DNA of 64,000 bases from Shewanella sp. Choline-02u-19 (GCF_002836205.1 NZ_PJBE01000013.1:1798001-1862000); one strand, 5' to 3'; counted from the first letter of the stretch, positions 44,982-54,950 are shown. Numbers and translations are program-made. The notes: generated by a model not told the origin, from the letters alone.

Positions 44982-45688
44982 GCAATATAGAGGCCCAAAG
45001 TCAGATTATCGAAGATGCTGCGGTGACAGGGTCCACGGTCATTATCGATACCGGCTGCGCCAATTTAAGTTCTGTTCGCTACGCCTTTGAGCGTTTACTC
45101 TCTGTTGATGAGCGTAAAAATTTAGTGGTGACTGACGACATAATGGCAATCAAGGCAGCGACCCGGGTGATCCTGCCCGGAGTCGGCACAGCGGGGGCTG
45201 CGATGGCGTCATTACACAACAAACAGTTGGTAGAGGTTATTAAAGCCTTAACTCAACCCGTGCTAGGCGTCTGTTTGGGCATGCAAATGCTGACCCGAGT
45301 CTCTAAAGAGCGTGGCGCAACGGCAACCGATTGCGAATGTTTAGGTTTGATCCCAACAGATATTGAGCAATTGGACAGTAAAGGGCTACCGCTGCCGCAC
45401 ATGGGCTGGAATCAGATCACCCCTTCAGCGCATCCCATATTCAACGGTATCGACACTGGCGCCTATGTGTATTTTGTCCATAGCTACCGAGCGCCAATCA
45501 GTGAATACACCATAGCAACAGCTGAACACGGTGAGCAATTTAGCGCAGCCATCGCCAAAGATAATTTTATTGGCCTGCAGTTTCACCCGGAAAAAAGCGC
45601 TGCAGTGGGGGCAAAGATGCTTAAAAACTTCTTAACAATGACTCAGTCCACCTTAGCAAGAAGCAAACCGTACCAGAGGCAATCATGA
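44978..45688 (+). CDS. hisH: Imidazole glycerol phosphate synthase, glutaminase subunit
   Basis: Releases ammonia from glutamine and channels it to HisF. The class I amidotransferase triad is visible: Cys in GVCLGMQML, His and Glu in GLQFHPEKS. An oxyanion-strand motif VILPGVGTAG is also present. The first 16 residues (MSNIEAQSQIIEDAAV) extend beyond the usual start near TVIIDTGCANLSS, so the annotated start could be slightly long, but the overlap with hisB favours it. 236 residues; its stop overlaps the hisA start. Confidence 0.95.
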   Translation: MSNIEAQSQIIEDAAVTGSTVIIDTGCANLSSVRYAFERLLSVDERKNLVVTDDIMAIKAATRVILPGVGTAGAAMASLHNKQLVEVIKALTQPVLGVCLGMQMLTRVSKERGATATDCECLGLIPTDIEQLDSKGLPLPHMGWNQITPSAHPIFNGIDTGAYVYFVHSYRAPISEYTIATAEHGEQFSAAIAKDNFIGLQFHPEKSAAVGAKMLKNFLTMTQSTLARSKPYQRQS

Positions 45689-46422
45689 TAATACCTGCAA
45701 TTGATCTAATAGAAGGTCAAGTGGTTCGTCTCTATCAAGGCGATTACAACCAACAGACGACATTTGACTTAAGCCCGTTAGCACAGCTGCAATCTTACCA
45801 AGAGCAAGGGGCTAACTTACTGCATATTGTTGATTTAACCGGGGCTAAAAACCCGAGAAAACGACAAACTCAACTGATCGCCAGTTTGGTTAAAGGTTTA
45901 AACACGCCTATCCAAGTCGGCGGTGGTATTCGAACTGAAGCCCAAGTCAGCGAACTGCTAGAGATTGGTGTCAGTCGTGTGGTCATTGGATCTTTGGCCG
46001 TAAACGAACCAGAGTTAGTCAAACGCTGGTTTTTGAAATATGGCAGCGATGCCATCTGTTTAGCACTTGATGTCAATATCAATGAGCAAGGCGAAAAGAT
46101 AGTTGCGGTATCGGGTTGGCAATCAGGCGGCGGTAAAACGCTTGAGTCCTTAGTGGCAGAGTTTGAAACTGTTGGTCTTAAACATGCGCTAGTGACCGAT
46201 ATTAGCCGCGACGGCACCTTAAAAGGCGCTAATAATGCGCTTTATCAAGAAATAAGCGCCACCTATCCAGACATTAACTGGCAAGCATCTGGCGGCATCG
46301 CAACTCTTGCAGATGTTACCGCAGTAAAAAACAGTGGTGCCAATGGTATTATCATAGGCAAAGCCCTGCTTATTAATCAATTTACGGTTAAGGAGGCAAT
46401 TGAATGCTGGCCAAACGCATAG
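45685..46422 (+). CDS. hisA: ProFAR isomerase
   Basis: TIM-barrel isomerase opening the ribose of 5'-ProFAR to PRFAR. Catalytic Asp residues lie in IPAIDLIEGQVVRLYQGDY and in VTDISRDGTLKG; phosphate-binding loops are QVGGGIR and ASGGIATLAD. 245 residues, standard. It overlaps the hisF start by 19 bases. Confidence 0.96.
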   Translation: MIIPAIDLIEGQVVRLYQGDYNQQTTFDLSPLAQLQSYQEQGANLLHIVDLTGAKNPRKRQTQLIASLVKGLNTPIQVGGGIRTEAQVSELLEIGVSRVVIGSLAVNEPELVKRWFLKYGSDAICLALDVNINEQGEKIVAVSGWQSGGGKTLESLVAEFETVGLKHALVTDISRDGTLKGANNALYQEISATYPDINWQASGGIATLADVTAVKNSGANGIIIGKALLINQFTVKEAIECWPNA

Positions 46423-47177
46423 TCCCTTGTTTAGATGTTAAAGAGGGAAAAGTGGTTAAAGGTGTGCAATTTCGAAACCATGAAATTGTGGGCGATATAG
46501 TGCCCCTCGCCGCTCGTTACGCTGAAGAAGGCGCCGATGAGTTGGTGTTTTATGACATCACTGCCAGTGCGCATGATCGCGTCATTGATAAATCTTGGGT
46601 TAGCCGTGTTGCTGAACGTATTGATATCCCTTTCTGTGTTGCGGGTGGGATAAAAACCATCGAACAAGCCCGTGAAAAGTTAGCGTTCGGTGCTGATAAA
46701 ATATCAATTAACTCACCAGCCTTAACCGATCCTAGCCTGATTGAACGACTGCAAGATGAATTTGGTCGCCAATGTATCGTCATCGGTATCGACTCCTACT
46801 ACGATGACATCAGTGATAGCTATAAAGTAAAGCAGTTTACGGGCGATGAGTCCGCAACCAAAGACACTCAATGGTATACCCCCGATTGGGTTGAAGAAGT
46901 GCAAAAACGAGGTTGTGGCGAAATAGTGCTTAATGTGATGAACCAAGATGGTGTTCGTCAAGGCTATGATATCAAACAACTGTCGATGATCCGTTCACTG
47001 TGTGATGTTCCGTTAATCGCCTCAGGAGGCGCAGGCACAATGGCACACTTTAAAGATGTATTTACACTCGCCAATGTTGATGCAGCATTAGCTGCCAGTG
47101 TATTTCATAAAGGGATCATTGATATCCAAGCATTAAAGCGCTATCTGCGCGATAACAATATTGCCGTACGTATCTAA
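46404..47177 (+). CDS. hisF: Imidazole glycerol phosphate synthase, cyclase subunit
   Basis: TIM-barrel synthase partner of HisH, making IGP and AICAR from PRFAR and ammonia. Catalytic Asp residues are in IVPCLDVKEGKVVKGVQF and VMNQDGVRQGYD; phosphate loops are VAGGIKT and ASGGAGTMAH. 257 residues, standard. The 19-base overlap with hisA implies coupled translation. Confidence 0.97.
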   Translation: MLAKRIVPCLDVKEGKVVKGVQFRNHEIVGDIVPLAARYAEEGADELVFYDITASAHDRVIDKSWVSRVAERIDIPFCVAGGIKTIEQAREKLAFGADKISINSPALTDPSLIERLQDEFGRQCIVIGIDSYYDDISDSYKVKQFTGDESATKDTQWYTPDWVEEVQKRGCGEIVLNVMNQDGVRQGYDIKQLSMIRSLCDVPLIASGGAGTMAHFKDVFTLANVDAALAASVFHKGIIDIQALKRYLRDNNIAVRI

Positions 47178-47214
47178 ATTGATCCGAATAAATAGACCTA
47201 ATTAAGGATGTAAT

Positions 47215-47862
47215 ATGACATCGCTTTACCAATCACAGCAAGAAGACCGTGAATTACTGAGTCAATTAGACTGGGCAAAAACAGATGGTTTAATCCCCGC
47301 CGTGGTGCAAAACCACTTAACTGGTAAAGTCCTTATGCTGGGCTATATGGACCAAGCAGCCTTAGACAAAACCTTGTCCAGTGGTCAAGTGACTTTTTAT
47401 AGCCGCAGTAAAAAGAGGTTATGGACCAAAGGTGAAACCTCTGGCAACACGTTGGATTTAGTCGCTCTCGATATGGATTGCGACAACGACAGCTTATTAG
47501 TGCAAGTGATCCCCAATGGACCAACTTGCCACAAAGGCACACAAAGTTGCTGGAAAGACGGTAAAGCCCACAGCTTTATTGATAACCTCAGTACATTAAT
47601 CGCTTCACGAAAAGGGCAGGATCCCAAATCAAGTTACACCGCATACCTGTTCGACCGAGGCACTAAGCGAATTGCACAAAAAGTCGGGGAAGAGGGACTT
47701 GAAACAGCCTTAGCAGCCGCCACTAATGACAAGCCAGAGTTGATTGATGAAGCCTCAGATCTCATCTACCACTTACTGGTGTTATTAGAAGATCAGTCGC
47801 TATCACTTGAAGATATCACCGCCAATTTAATGAAGCGACATAACGCCGCCAAACAAGCTTAG
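47215..47862 (+). CDS. hisI: Bifunctional PR-AMP cyclohydrolase/PR-ATP pyrophosphatase
   Basis: Catalyses steps 2 and 3 of the pathway (often written hisIE). The N-terminal cyclohydrolase (about 1-115) has MLGYMDQAAL, VTFYSRSKKRLWTKGETSGN, the DMDCDND metal site and CHKGTQSCW. The C-terminal pyrophosphatase (about 120-215) has KRIAQKVGEEGLETALAA and EASDLIYHLLVLL, a MazG-like metal-binding helix set. It is the last his gene; a long stem follows. Confidence 0.97.
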   Translation: MTSLYQSQQEDRELLSQLDWAKTDGLIPAVVQNHLTGKVLMLGYMDQAALDKTLSSGQVTFYSRSKKRLWTKGETSGNTLDLVALDMDCDNDSLLVQVIPNGPTCHKGTQSCWKDGKAHSFIDNLSTLIASRKGQDPKSSYTAYLFDRGTKRIAQKVGEEGLETALAAATNDKPELIDEASDLIYHLLVLLEDQSLSLEDITANLMKRHNAAKQA

Positions 47863-47871
47863 TTTTCAGCT

Positions 47872-47910
47872 AAGGTTAGCGATATCTTTTAAGGTAACGC
47901 TAACCTTTCT
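47872..47910 (+). terminator. Likely terminator of the his operon
   Basis: Perfect 10-bp stem AAGGTTAGCG/CGCTAACCTT with a 16-base loop; only a short T run follows, so it may be weak. Confidence 0.55.
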
Positions 47911-48039
47911 AATAAATTCATACGTCAAAATAAAAACAATCAAACTCTATTAATAGTTAATTCCCGCTATAACAGTTACATCCAATAAAATAGTCGATAT
48001 ACTTATCGCGAATGAGCCACCTCTTATTAGGGATTAGCC

Positions 48040-48822
48040 ATGAGCCGTATGATCAACTCACTTGCCTTAATTACAGCGCTTTTATGTACACTGTTTAGTC
48101 AGTCTGTTACCGCTGAAAAACTCACTTACCTGATCATAGCGGAACAAGCAGAGCCGTTTCAAATCAACAGTGTGACCGACCATGTGCAGTCAGGGACCAT
48201 CACTGACATCGTTAAATTTATTGCACAGAAAAAGTCACTTGAAATTGACCATCAGATCATGCCATTCAAACGCTACCTTTACGAGATCAAGCAACAGTCC
48301 TACCCTAATTGGATAAGTTATGGCTCACCTACATGGCGTGCTGCCGATGATCATATGGCACAAAGCAAACGTCTTTCAAAACAGGTTTTATTCAGCGCAG
48401 AACATATTATGGTGTCGCTAAAGAGTCAGCATGATTCCCCATTGAATATTAACGATTTAGTCGACAAAACCGTTATCCTGCTAAAAGGATTTGATTACCC
48501 TGGCCTAACACCCATAATCCAACAGAATGCGATGAATACACTTGAACTTAACAGCCACAAAAGTGCACTTCTTGCCCTTAAAAATGGTCGAGGGGATCTG
48601 TTTATCGAAATGAAGAGTCGGGTTTTGTATAGCATTAGACAGCACCAGATAGATGCATCCACCTTTAATTTTACAGATATTCCTGATGCTATCGCACCTG
48701 TCGACATTCACTTAAGTTACGGTGATGCCGTACCGCAGGAGCTTATCGACTCGATTGATCTGCAAATTTTGCAGATGAAAGCTAACGGTGAGATAGCAAG
48801 AATTATCAGTCATTATCAATGA
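48040..48822 (+). CDS. Periplasmic solute-binding protein, family 3-like
   Basis: 260 residues with a Sec signal (LALITALLCTLFSQSVTA) and the two-lobe layout of amino-acid-type binding proteins (residues about 27-255). Segments such as GTITDIVKFIAQKKSLEIDHQIMPFKRYLYEI and the ending LQILQMKANGEIARIISHY are typical of the standalone bacterial group. No ABC permease or ATPase gene is adjacent, so it may act as a sensor or with a distant transporter. It lies between his and purC with its own spacing. The ligand is not assignable. Confidence 0.75.
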   Translation: MSRMINSLALITALLCTLFSQSVTAEKLTYLIIAEQAEPFQINSVTDHVQSGTITDIVKFIAQKKSLEIDHQIMPFKRYLYEIKQQSYPNWISYGSPTWRAADDHMAQSKRLSKQVLFSAEHIMVSLKSQHDSPLNINDLVDKTVILLKGFDYPGLTPIIQQNAMNTLELNSHKSALLALKNGRGDLFIEMKSRVLYSIRQHQIDASTFNFTDIPDAIAPVDIHLSYGDAVPQELIDSIDLQILQMKANGEIARIISHYQ

Positions 48823-48975
48823 GTCTCACTCTTAGTTAGGTGATGTTATTTTCTTTTATTAAGAACACTGTTTTCTACTGACATAAAACAGCGCTTGCCA
48901 TAGTGTTGCCAATTCTAAGTTCTGATACAATCTGCGCCACTAAAATGAAGCTTCTTAATAATAAAAGTGTGCCCT

Positions 48976-50079
48976 ATGAATCTTGCCGATAAAGTTTTAG
49001 TCGTAAATGACAACCTTCCCATCCGTACCGACAAACCTGTCCATTCTGGTAAAGTTCGCAGTGTTTACTGGTTAACAGCAGAAGACAGCGCTCGCTTAAT
49101 CAAAGATAAAGGCTATGACGTTCCCTCTGACGCCCCATTAGCAATAATGGTGATCAGTGATCGTATATCTGCTTTTGATTGCGTATGGCAAGGTGAGAAC
49201 GGTTTAAATGGTGTTCCTGGTAAAGGAACAGCATTAAACGCGATTTCAAACCACTGGTTTAAGTTATTTAAAGAGAAAGGCTTGGCTGATAGCCATATCC
49301 TTGATATTCCTCACCCGCTGGTATGGATTGTCCAAAAAGCACGCCCAGTGATGATTGAAGCGATTGCCCGCCAATACATTACCGGTTCAATGTGGCGCGC
49401 TTATAGCAAAGGTGAACGAGAGTTTTGCGGGATCACGCTGCCTGAAGGTTTAGAGAAAGACCAAAAACTGCCTGAGATCCTTATCACTCCTTCAACTAAA
49501 GGGGTGTTAACTGGCCTTGAAGGCGTACCTGAAGCTGATGATGTCAATGTATCTCGTCGTGACATAGAACGTCATTATAAGGGCTTTAAATTCAGCAATA
49601 CTGATGACATCGATCTTTATGAGAAATTGCTTTCTGAAGGCTTTGATGTGATAAGCGAAGCATTAGCAGAGCAAGATCAGATTTTTGTTGATACCAAATT
49701 TGAGTTTGGCTATGTCCATGACGCAGCTGGCAACGAAAAACTCATCTATATGGATGAAGTCGGCACCCCAGATAGCTCACGTATTTGGGATGGTAGTTCT
49801 CATCGTGACGGTAAGATCATTGAGCAATCAAAAGAAGGCTTTAGACAGTGGCTGCTAAACCACTTCTCTGATGCGGATATCTTACTCAATAAAAACCGCA
49901 TGGAAGAGCGTTTCTCACTCGCTAAAGACAACAAACTGCCAGAATCGGTAATGATGGATATCTCAAATACCTACGTTGGTATTGCAGAGAAAGTGATCGG
50001 TAAGAAACTTCACATAAGTGAAAACCCAAAGCAAGAGATCATTGATACTTTGCGCAATGAGTATCAACTTATCGTTTAA
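48976..50079 (+). CDS. purC: SAICAR synthetase (phosphoribosylaminoimidazole-succinocarboxamide synthase)
   Basis: Purine pathway ligase joining CAIR and aspartate with ATP. About 367 residues, the longer variant used by several marine gammaproteobacteria rather than the 237-residue enteric enzyme. Motifs are HSGKVRSVYWL, DRISAFDCVW, IARQYITGSMWRAYSKGE and DTKFEFGY then YMDEVGTPDSSRIWD. The ATG at 48976 is chosen; a GTG three codons upstream is possible and neither has a strong ribosome site. It is followed by a terminator shared with the convergent acyltransferase gene. Confidence 0.94.
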   Translation: MNLADKVLVVNDNLPIRTDKPVHSGKVRSVYWLTAEDSARLIKDKGYDVPSDAPLAIMVISDRISAFDCVWQGENGLNGVPGKGTALNAISNHWFKLFKEKGLADSHILDIPHPLVWIVQKARPVMIEAIARQYITGSMWRAYSKGEREFCGITLPEGLEKDQKLPEILITPSTKGVLTGLEGVPEADDVNVSRRDIERHYKGFKFSNTDDIDLYEKLLSEGFDVISEALAEQDQIFVDTKFEFGYVHDAAGNEKLIYMDEVGTPDSSRIWDGSSHRDGKIIEQSKEGFRQWLLNHFSDADILLNKNRMEERFSLAKDNKLPESVMMDISNTYVGIAEKVIGKKLHISENPKQEIIDTLRNEYQLIV

Positions 50080-50116
50080 GCTCGATTGGGTTTAACGTTC
50101 AGTATTAATATATAGC

Positions 50117-50146
50117 AAAAAGCCGCAATTAATATTGCGGCTTTTT
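50117..50146. terminator. Bidirectional terminator between purC and acyltransferase gene
   Basis: AAAAAGCCGCAAT/ATTGCGGCTTTTT around a 4-base loop, with A and T tracts on both sides. Confidence 0.9.
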
Positions 50147-50167
50147 AATGGTGTGTGACCAGAGTCA

Positions 50168-51124
50168 TTATTGCTTACGTGGCTTCTTTTTATAAATAGA
50201 CTCTTCGCCTTCAGGACGTGTTTTTAAGACTTTAAGAAACCACATATATTGTTCAGGGTAAGCTAATATGACTTGCTCTACCGCTTTATTCAATGCAATC
50301 GCTTCATTCTCTTTCCCCTGCATGCTGTCAGGTGCGATGGCCGGCATCACCGTTAACTCATACTGACGCTTAGTTTGGTCATAACCAATCTTGACCGGCA
50401 TCACTTGCGCATTTCCTGCTTGAGCTAGACGGCCAACCACGGGCAGCGTTGCTTTAGTCGTGCCGAGAAATGGCGCAAAGATACTTTTATCGGGTCCAAG
50501 ATCTTCATCGGGTAGATAAAAAAAGCTGTTGTTGCGCTTTAATTCTGAGAGCAATGCTCTAATCCCCGCCTCACGCATATAGATGTTGCCACCTTGCGAG
50601 CTGCGCATACGATTATTAAACCAGTTAAAGAGGTCATTCTTGTGGGCTTTAGCCATAGAGACCATAGGTAAATCAAGATTTAGGCGCAGACCTGCATACT
50701 CAATACCCCACACATGCGGCATGATAAAAATCACCGGTTGCCCAGCTGCGGTTGCTTGCTCAACATGCTCAAAGCCAATAAGTTTAACTCTGTTACGAAT
50801 ATTTTGACGAGACTTAACTAACAGCTCTGATTGAGCTAGCAAAATCATTACAAAATTTTCGACATTATCTCGAATCAACCCCTCTATCTCATCATCCGAT
50901 TTATGAGGGAAACAGGTCGTTAAATTTGCTCTTGCAACTTCAATAGGCTTTACCGCAATTTTCATTACGAGTTTAGCCAACTGACGCGCGATGGGATCTC
51001 TTAACCACGCAGGCATAAGGCCAAAAAGCACTAACACTAATATCGCTACCCAAGTAAGCCAATACTTAGGGTGTAATAAAGATAGCCTGAAGCGACGGTC
51101 AAAATATTTAGGTTTTCTAGACAA
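50168..51124 (-). CDS. Lipid A biosynthesis acyltransferase (LpxL/LpxM family)
   Basis: Inner-membrane enzyme that adds a secondary acyl chain to Kdo2-lipid IVA. An N-terminal membrane helix (WLTWVAILVLVLFGLMPAWL) precedes the catalytic motif MPHVWGIEYAG (His-X4-Glu). Later blocks YLPDEDLGPDKSIFAPFLGTTKATLPVVGRLA and YPEQYMWFLKVLKTRPEGE are family-typical; LpxM is the better guess. The start is uncertain: TTG at 51124 has GAGG 8 bases upstream and gives 318 residues. A longer frame from TTG at 51169 would start inside the ihfA terminator. Confidence 0.85.
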   Translation of the reverse strand: MSRKPKYFDRRFRLSLLHPKYWLTWVAILVLVLFGLMPAWLRDPIARQLAKLVMKIAVKPIEVARANLTTCFPHKSDDEIEGLIRDNVENFVMILLAQSELLVKSRQNIRNRVKLIGFEHVEQATAAGQPVIFIMPHVWGIEYAGLRLNLDLPMVSMAKAHKNDLFNWFNNRMRSSQGGNIYMREAGIRALLSELKRNNSFFYLPDEDLGPDKSIFAPFLGTTKATLPVVGRLAQAGNAQVMPVKIGYDQTKRQYELTVMPAIAPDSMQGKENEAIALNKAVEQVILAYPEQYMWFLKVLKTRPEGEESIYKKKPRKQ

Positions 51125-51154
51125 ACGCAAAACCTCGTTAGCAGATGAATAACA

Positions 51155-51180
51155 GAAAAAGCCACTCAATTGAGTGGCCT
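51155..51180 (-). terminator. Terminator of pheST-ihfA operon
   Basis: GCCACTCA-AT-TGAGTGGC followed on the minus strand by five T. Confidence 0.85.
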
Positions 51181-51202
51181 CTTCATCACGATGCTAGTGC
51201 AA

Positions 51203-51499
51203 TTACTTCTTTGCGTTAGCTTCTTCGACGCGACTTTTCAGCTTTTGTCCTGGACGGAACGTCACAACACGGCGCGCTGAAATAGGGATATCTTCTCCCG
51301 TCTTTGGGTTCCTTCCCGGTCTTTGATTCTTATCTCTCAGGTCGAAATTGCCAAAGCCAGATAGCTTGACCTGCTCACCACTTTCAAGGGCTTGACGAAC
51401 TTCTTCGAAAAACGTCTCTACCATCTCTTTCGCTACTCTCTTATTGATACCTAGCGTTTCAAAAAGATGTTCTGCCATTTCGGCTTTGGTAAGTGCCAT
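51203..51499 (-). CDS. ihfA: Integration host factor subunit alpha
   Basis: Nucleoid protein that, with IhfB, binds and sharply bends specific DNA. Typical HU/IHF sequence: MALTKAEMAEHLFETLG, GFGNFDLRDKNQRPGRNPKTGEDIPI (the beta-arm with the intercalating Pro) and RRVVTFRPGQKLKSRVE. 98 residues, standard. It starts 4 bases after the pheT stop and ends the pheS-pheT-ihfA operon, the same order as in E. coli. Confidence 0.97.
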   Translation of the reverse strand: MALTKAEMAEHLFETLGINKRVAKEMVETFFEEVRQALESGEQVKLSGFGNFDLRDKNQRPGRNPKTGEDIPISARRVVTFRPGQKLKSRVEEANAKK

Positions 51500-51503
51500 A
51501 CTT

Positions 51504-53891
51504 TTAGTCCCTCAACGATGCGTTGAACTCGTCTTTCAAAGAAGAAACCACCACATCTACCATCGCTGCGATCTCTTTCTCTTCAAGTGTACGAGAGTTA
51601 TCTTGTAATAAGAGTGCGATTGCAAGGCTCTTTTTGCCTTCCTCTACACCTTTACCTTGGTATACATCAAACAAGTTTATGCCAACCAACTGATTTTCGC
51701 CAACTTTTCTTATCATTTTTACAACATCAGCCGCTGCAACAGAGTCATCGACTACGATGGCGATGTCACGACGGTTCGCTGGAAACTTAGATACAGTCTG
51801 GGCTAGCGGTAAATTAGCATGCAATAACGCGTCTAATTCGAGCTCGAAAATAATTGTTTTGCCATTAAGGCCAAATGGCTTCTCAAGGGTAGGATGAACC
51901 GTGCCTATGATACCAATAACACAATCATTTCTCAATATTTCAGCACATTGGCCCGGATGAAGCGCTGGATGTGATGCTGCTCTAAAGCTAAATTCACTGT
52001 CCGCAACCGTTAATCCGATGACGGCTTCGAGATCACCTTTTAGATCGAAGAAATCAACGGTATTTGATTCCATTGACCAGTGCTCATCATTCTGATTACC
52101 TGAAATAACCGCGGCAAGCATAGGTTGCTGTGACACACCAGAGTCTGCCGTTGCATTGGGGATGAAACGCAGGCCGCTTTCAAATAATCTAACGCGATTT
52201 TGCTGACGGCTTTGGTTATAACCGACTGCCGATAAAAGACCGGTAAACATCGATAAACGCATTGCTGACATTTCAACCGAAATAGGATTCGGTAAAATCA
52301 TCGCCTCTGCACCAGGGTGCAGCAGATTCTGTTGTTTAGGATCTACAAAACTATAAGTAACTGCTTCTTGGAAACCACGTGCAACCAACATGCTACGAAC
52401 ACGTTTAAGACTGATATCAGACTCATTGTGATCAGACATGCTTAGTTGCGCAATTGGTGCAATATTTGGAATATTGTTATAACCGTAGATACGAGCAACT
52501 TCTTCAATTAAATCTTCTTCAATTGCCATATCAAAACGGTAAGTCGCTGTAGTAACGCTCCACTGTCCTTCACTAACGTCAACCGCAAAGCCAAGACGCT
52601 CTAGAATTTCAGTGACATCGCTATCTTCAATATGGTGACCTAAAATGCGATCTAACTTGCTGCGACGCAATACTATTTGTACTGGTTGTGGCAAGTTAGC
52701 GTCAGATTTAGCTTCAACGACAGGACCCGCTTCACCACCACAAATATCAAGCACGAGACGGCTGGCGCGATCCATTACTTTATGTTGCAACTCTGGGTCA
52801 ACACCACGTTCAAAACGGTGTGATGCATCTGTGTGCAAACCAATTTTACGGGCTTTACCTAAAATGGCTAAAGGTGCGAAGAATGCGCACTCAAGCATAA
52901 TGTCGGTAGTTTCAGCAGTAACACCTGAGTACTCGCCGCCAAATACGCCAGCAAGTGCTAATGGTTTAACCTGATCGGCAATAATCAACATACCTTCAGG
53001 GATAGTGATCTCATTACCATCAAGTAATGTCAGCTTCTCTTCACCATTAGGTTTGCGAACCTGAATACCGCCTTCCAATTTAGCATTATCAAATGCATGC
53101 ATTGGCTGACCAAACTCAATCAACACGAAGTTAGTGATATCAACAATCGGGTCAATTGAACGAATACCACTACGACGTAGCTTTTCTTGCATCCAAAGAG
53201 GGGTAGCCGCTTTAACGTCGACATTTTTGATAACGCGACCTAAATAACGTCCACACTCTTGCTCAGCTTGAAGATCAATACTCACTTCATCGCTAATGGT
53301 TGCCGTAACCGCTTCCCAAGTTGGTTCAGTAACCGCTTGACGGTTTAATACACCCACTTCACGAGCCAAACCCGCCATACCTAAACAATCGGCACGGTTA
53401 GCGGTTAAATCTACATCAATAACCGTATCATCAAGTTGCAGATATTCACGAATATCTTGACCGATAGGCGCATCGGTTGGTAACTCAATAATACCATCAC
53501 TTTCAATGTCGATACCTATCTCGCCGTATGAGCAAAGCATACCGAAAGAAGGTTCGCCACGGAGTTTTGCTTTTTTGATTTTAAAATCACCAGGCAAAAC
53601 AGCACCAACCATTGCAACGGCAACTTTAAGGCCTAAACGACAATTTGGAGCACCACAAACAATGTCGATTAGCTCTTCACTACCCACATTAATTTTAGTC
53701 ACACGGAGTTTATCCGCGTCAGGGTGCTGACCACACTCTACAACTTCACCTACTATTACACCGCTAAATTCTGCAGCAACAGTATCAATACCGTCGACTT
53801 CAAGACCCGCCATCGTAATTTGGTGTGCTAATTCTTCACGATTAACGCTTGGGTTAACCCATTCACGAAGCCAAGATTCGCTAAATTTCAT
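51504..53891 (-). CDS. pheT: Phenylalanyl-tRNA synthetase beta subunit
   Basis: Non-catalytic, editing and tRNA-binding half of the alpha2-beta2 synthetase. Domain order: EMAP-type tRNA-binding fold (about 40-150, IVCGAPNCRLGLKVAVA), B3/B4 editing domain (about 210-390), B5 (about 400-475), a synthetase-like core and the FDX-ACB domain (about 700-795, KFPANRRDIAIVVD). 795 residues, standard. It lies 15 bases from pheS and 4 from ihfA. Confidence 0.97.
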   Translation of the reverse strand: MKFSESWLREWVNPSVNREELAHQITMAGLEVDGIDTVAAEFSGVIVGEVVECGQHPDADKLRVTKINVGSEELIDIVCGAPNCRLGLKVAVAMVGAVLPGDFKIKKAKLRGEPSFGMLCSYGEIGIDIESDGIIELPTDAPIGQDIREYLQLDDTVIDVDLTANRADCLGMAGLAREVGVLNRQAVTEPTWEAVTATISDEVSIDLQAEQECGRYLGRVIKNVDVKAATPLWMQEKLRRSGIRSIDPIVDITNFVLIEFGQPMHAFDNAKLEGGIQVRKPNGEEKLTLLDGNEITIPEGMLIIADQVKPLALAGVFGGEYSGVTAETTDIMLECAFFAPLAILGKARKIGLHTDASHRFERGVDPELQHKVMDRASRLVLDICGGEAGPVVEAKSDANLPQPVQIVLRRSKLDRILGHHIEDSDVTEILERLGFAVDVSEGQWSVTTATYRFDMAIEEDLIEEVARIYGYNNIPNIAPIAQLSMSDHNESDISLKRVRSMLVARGFQEAVTYSFVDPKQQNLLHPGAEAMILPNPISVEMSAMRLSMFTGLLSAVGYNQSRQQNRVRLFESGLRFIPNATADSGVSQQPMLAAVISGNQNDEHWSMESNTVDFFDLKGDLEAVIGLTVADSEFSFRAASHPALHPGQCAEILRNDCVIGIIGTVHPTLEKPFGLNGKTIIFELELDALLHANLPLAQTVSKFPANRRDIAIVVDDSVAAADVVKMIRKVGENQLVGINLFDVYQGKGVEEGKKSLAIALLLQDNSRTLEEKEIAAMVDVVVSSLKDEFNASLRD

Positions 53892-53906
53892 GCTATACAG
53901 CTCCGT

Positions 53907-54890
53907 TTATTTAAATTGCTTAAGGAAGCGAAGATCATTTTCAAAGAAAGAACGTAAATCATTCACGCCATAGCGCAACATTGATAAACGTTCGACACCC
54001 ATACCGAAGGCGAAACCAGAGTATATTTCTGGATCAATCCCCACGCTACGCAGTACATTTGGATGTACCATGCCGCAACCAAGCACTTCTAACCATTTAC
54101 CATTTTTACCCATTACATCCACTTCTGCTGAAGGCTCAGTGAATGGAAAGTAAGATGGACGGAAACGCACTTCTAAGTCTTCTTCAAAGAAATTACGTAA
54201 GAAATCGTGCAATATCCCTTTAAGCTCTGCGAAGTTAACCTTCTCAGCAACCAACAAACCTTCAACTTGATGGAACATTGGCGTATGTGTTTGATCGTAA
54301 TCGTTACGGTATACACGGCCAGGTGAGATAATACGCAGTGGAGGCTTTTCATGCTCCATAGTACGGATCTGTACACCAGATGTTTGAGTACGCAACATCA
54401 CTTTCGGATTAAAATAGAAAGTATCGTGATCAGCACGCGCTGGGTGATGCTCTGAAATGTTCAATGCATCGAAGTTATGAAAGTCATCTTCAATTTCTGG
54501 ACCATCTTTAACTGTAAACCCAAGTTCACCGAAGAAGCTCTCAATACGCTCAATCGTACGAGTAACGGGGTGCAGTCCACCGGTCTCGATATGACGCCCA
54601 GGTAGGCTCACATCAATACTCTCAGCTTTCAACTGCGCTTCAAGCTCTGCCGCTTTCAATCCATCGATGCGTGTAGACAGTTGCTGTTGAACCGCTTGTT
54701 TAGCTTGGTTCACAGCTTGACCAAAGGCCGGTTTCTCTTCTGGGGGTAGTTTCCCCATCATCTTCATCATGTCAGTGATTTTACCTTTCTTACCAAGGTA
54801 ATCGACACGGAGGTCATCAAGCGCTTTTAAATCTGTAGCGTCTTTGATGGCGGCTAAGGCCTGTTCTACGATCTCTGTTAACTGTGACAT
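53907..54890 (-). CDS. pheS: Phenylalanyl-tRNA synthetase alpha subunit
   Basis: Catalytic class II subunit charging tRNA-Phe. An N-terminal coiled-coil (about 1-90) is followed by the class II core: motif 1 around GFTVKDGPEIEDDFHNF, motif 2 with GRVYRNDYDQTHTPMFHQVEGLLV and motif 3 FGMGVERLSMLRYGVNDLR. The second of two adjacent ATGs is chosen because GGAAG is 5 bases before it and it matches the usual MS- start. First gene of the operon, behind a long leader. Confidence 0.96.
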   Translation of the reverse strand: MSQLTEIVEQALAAIKDATDLKALDDLRVDYLGKKGKITDMMKMMGKLPPEEKPAFGQAVNQAKQAVQQQLSTRIDGLKAAELEAQLKAESIDVSLPGRHIETGGLHPVTRTIERIESFFGELGFTVKDGPEIEDDFHNFDALNISEHHPARADHDTFYFNPKVMLRTQTSGVQIRTMEHEKPPLRIISPGRVYRNDYDQTHTPMFHQVEGLLVAEKVNFAELKGILHDFLRNFFEEDLEVRFRPSYFPFTEPSAEVDVMGKNGKWLEVLGCGMVHPNVLRSVGIDPEIYSGFAFGMGVERLSMLRYGVNDLRSFFENDLRFLKQFK

Positions 54891-54950
54891 CATCTCTTCC
54901 AGTGCATGTAGGAAAACCTACGAGTCTTCGGGCTTACATATTTTCTTAGG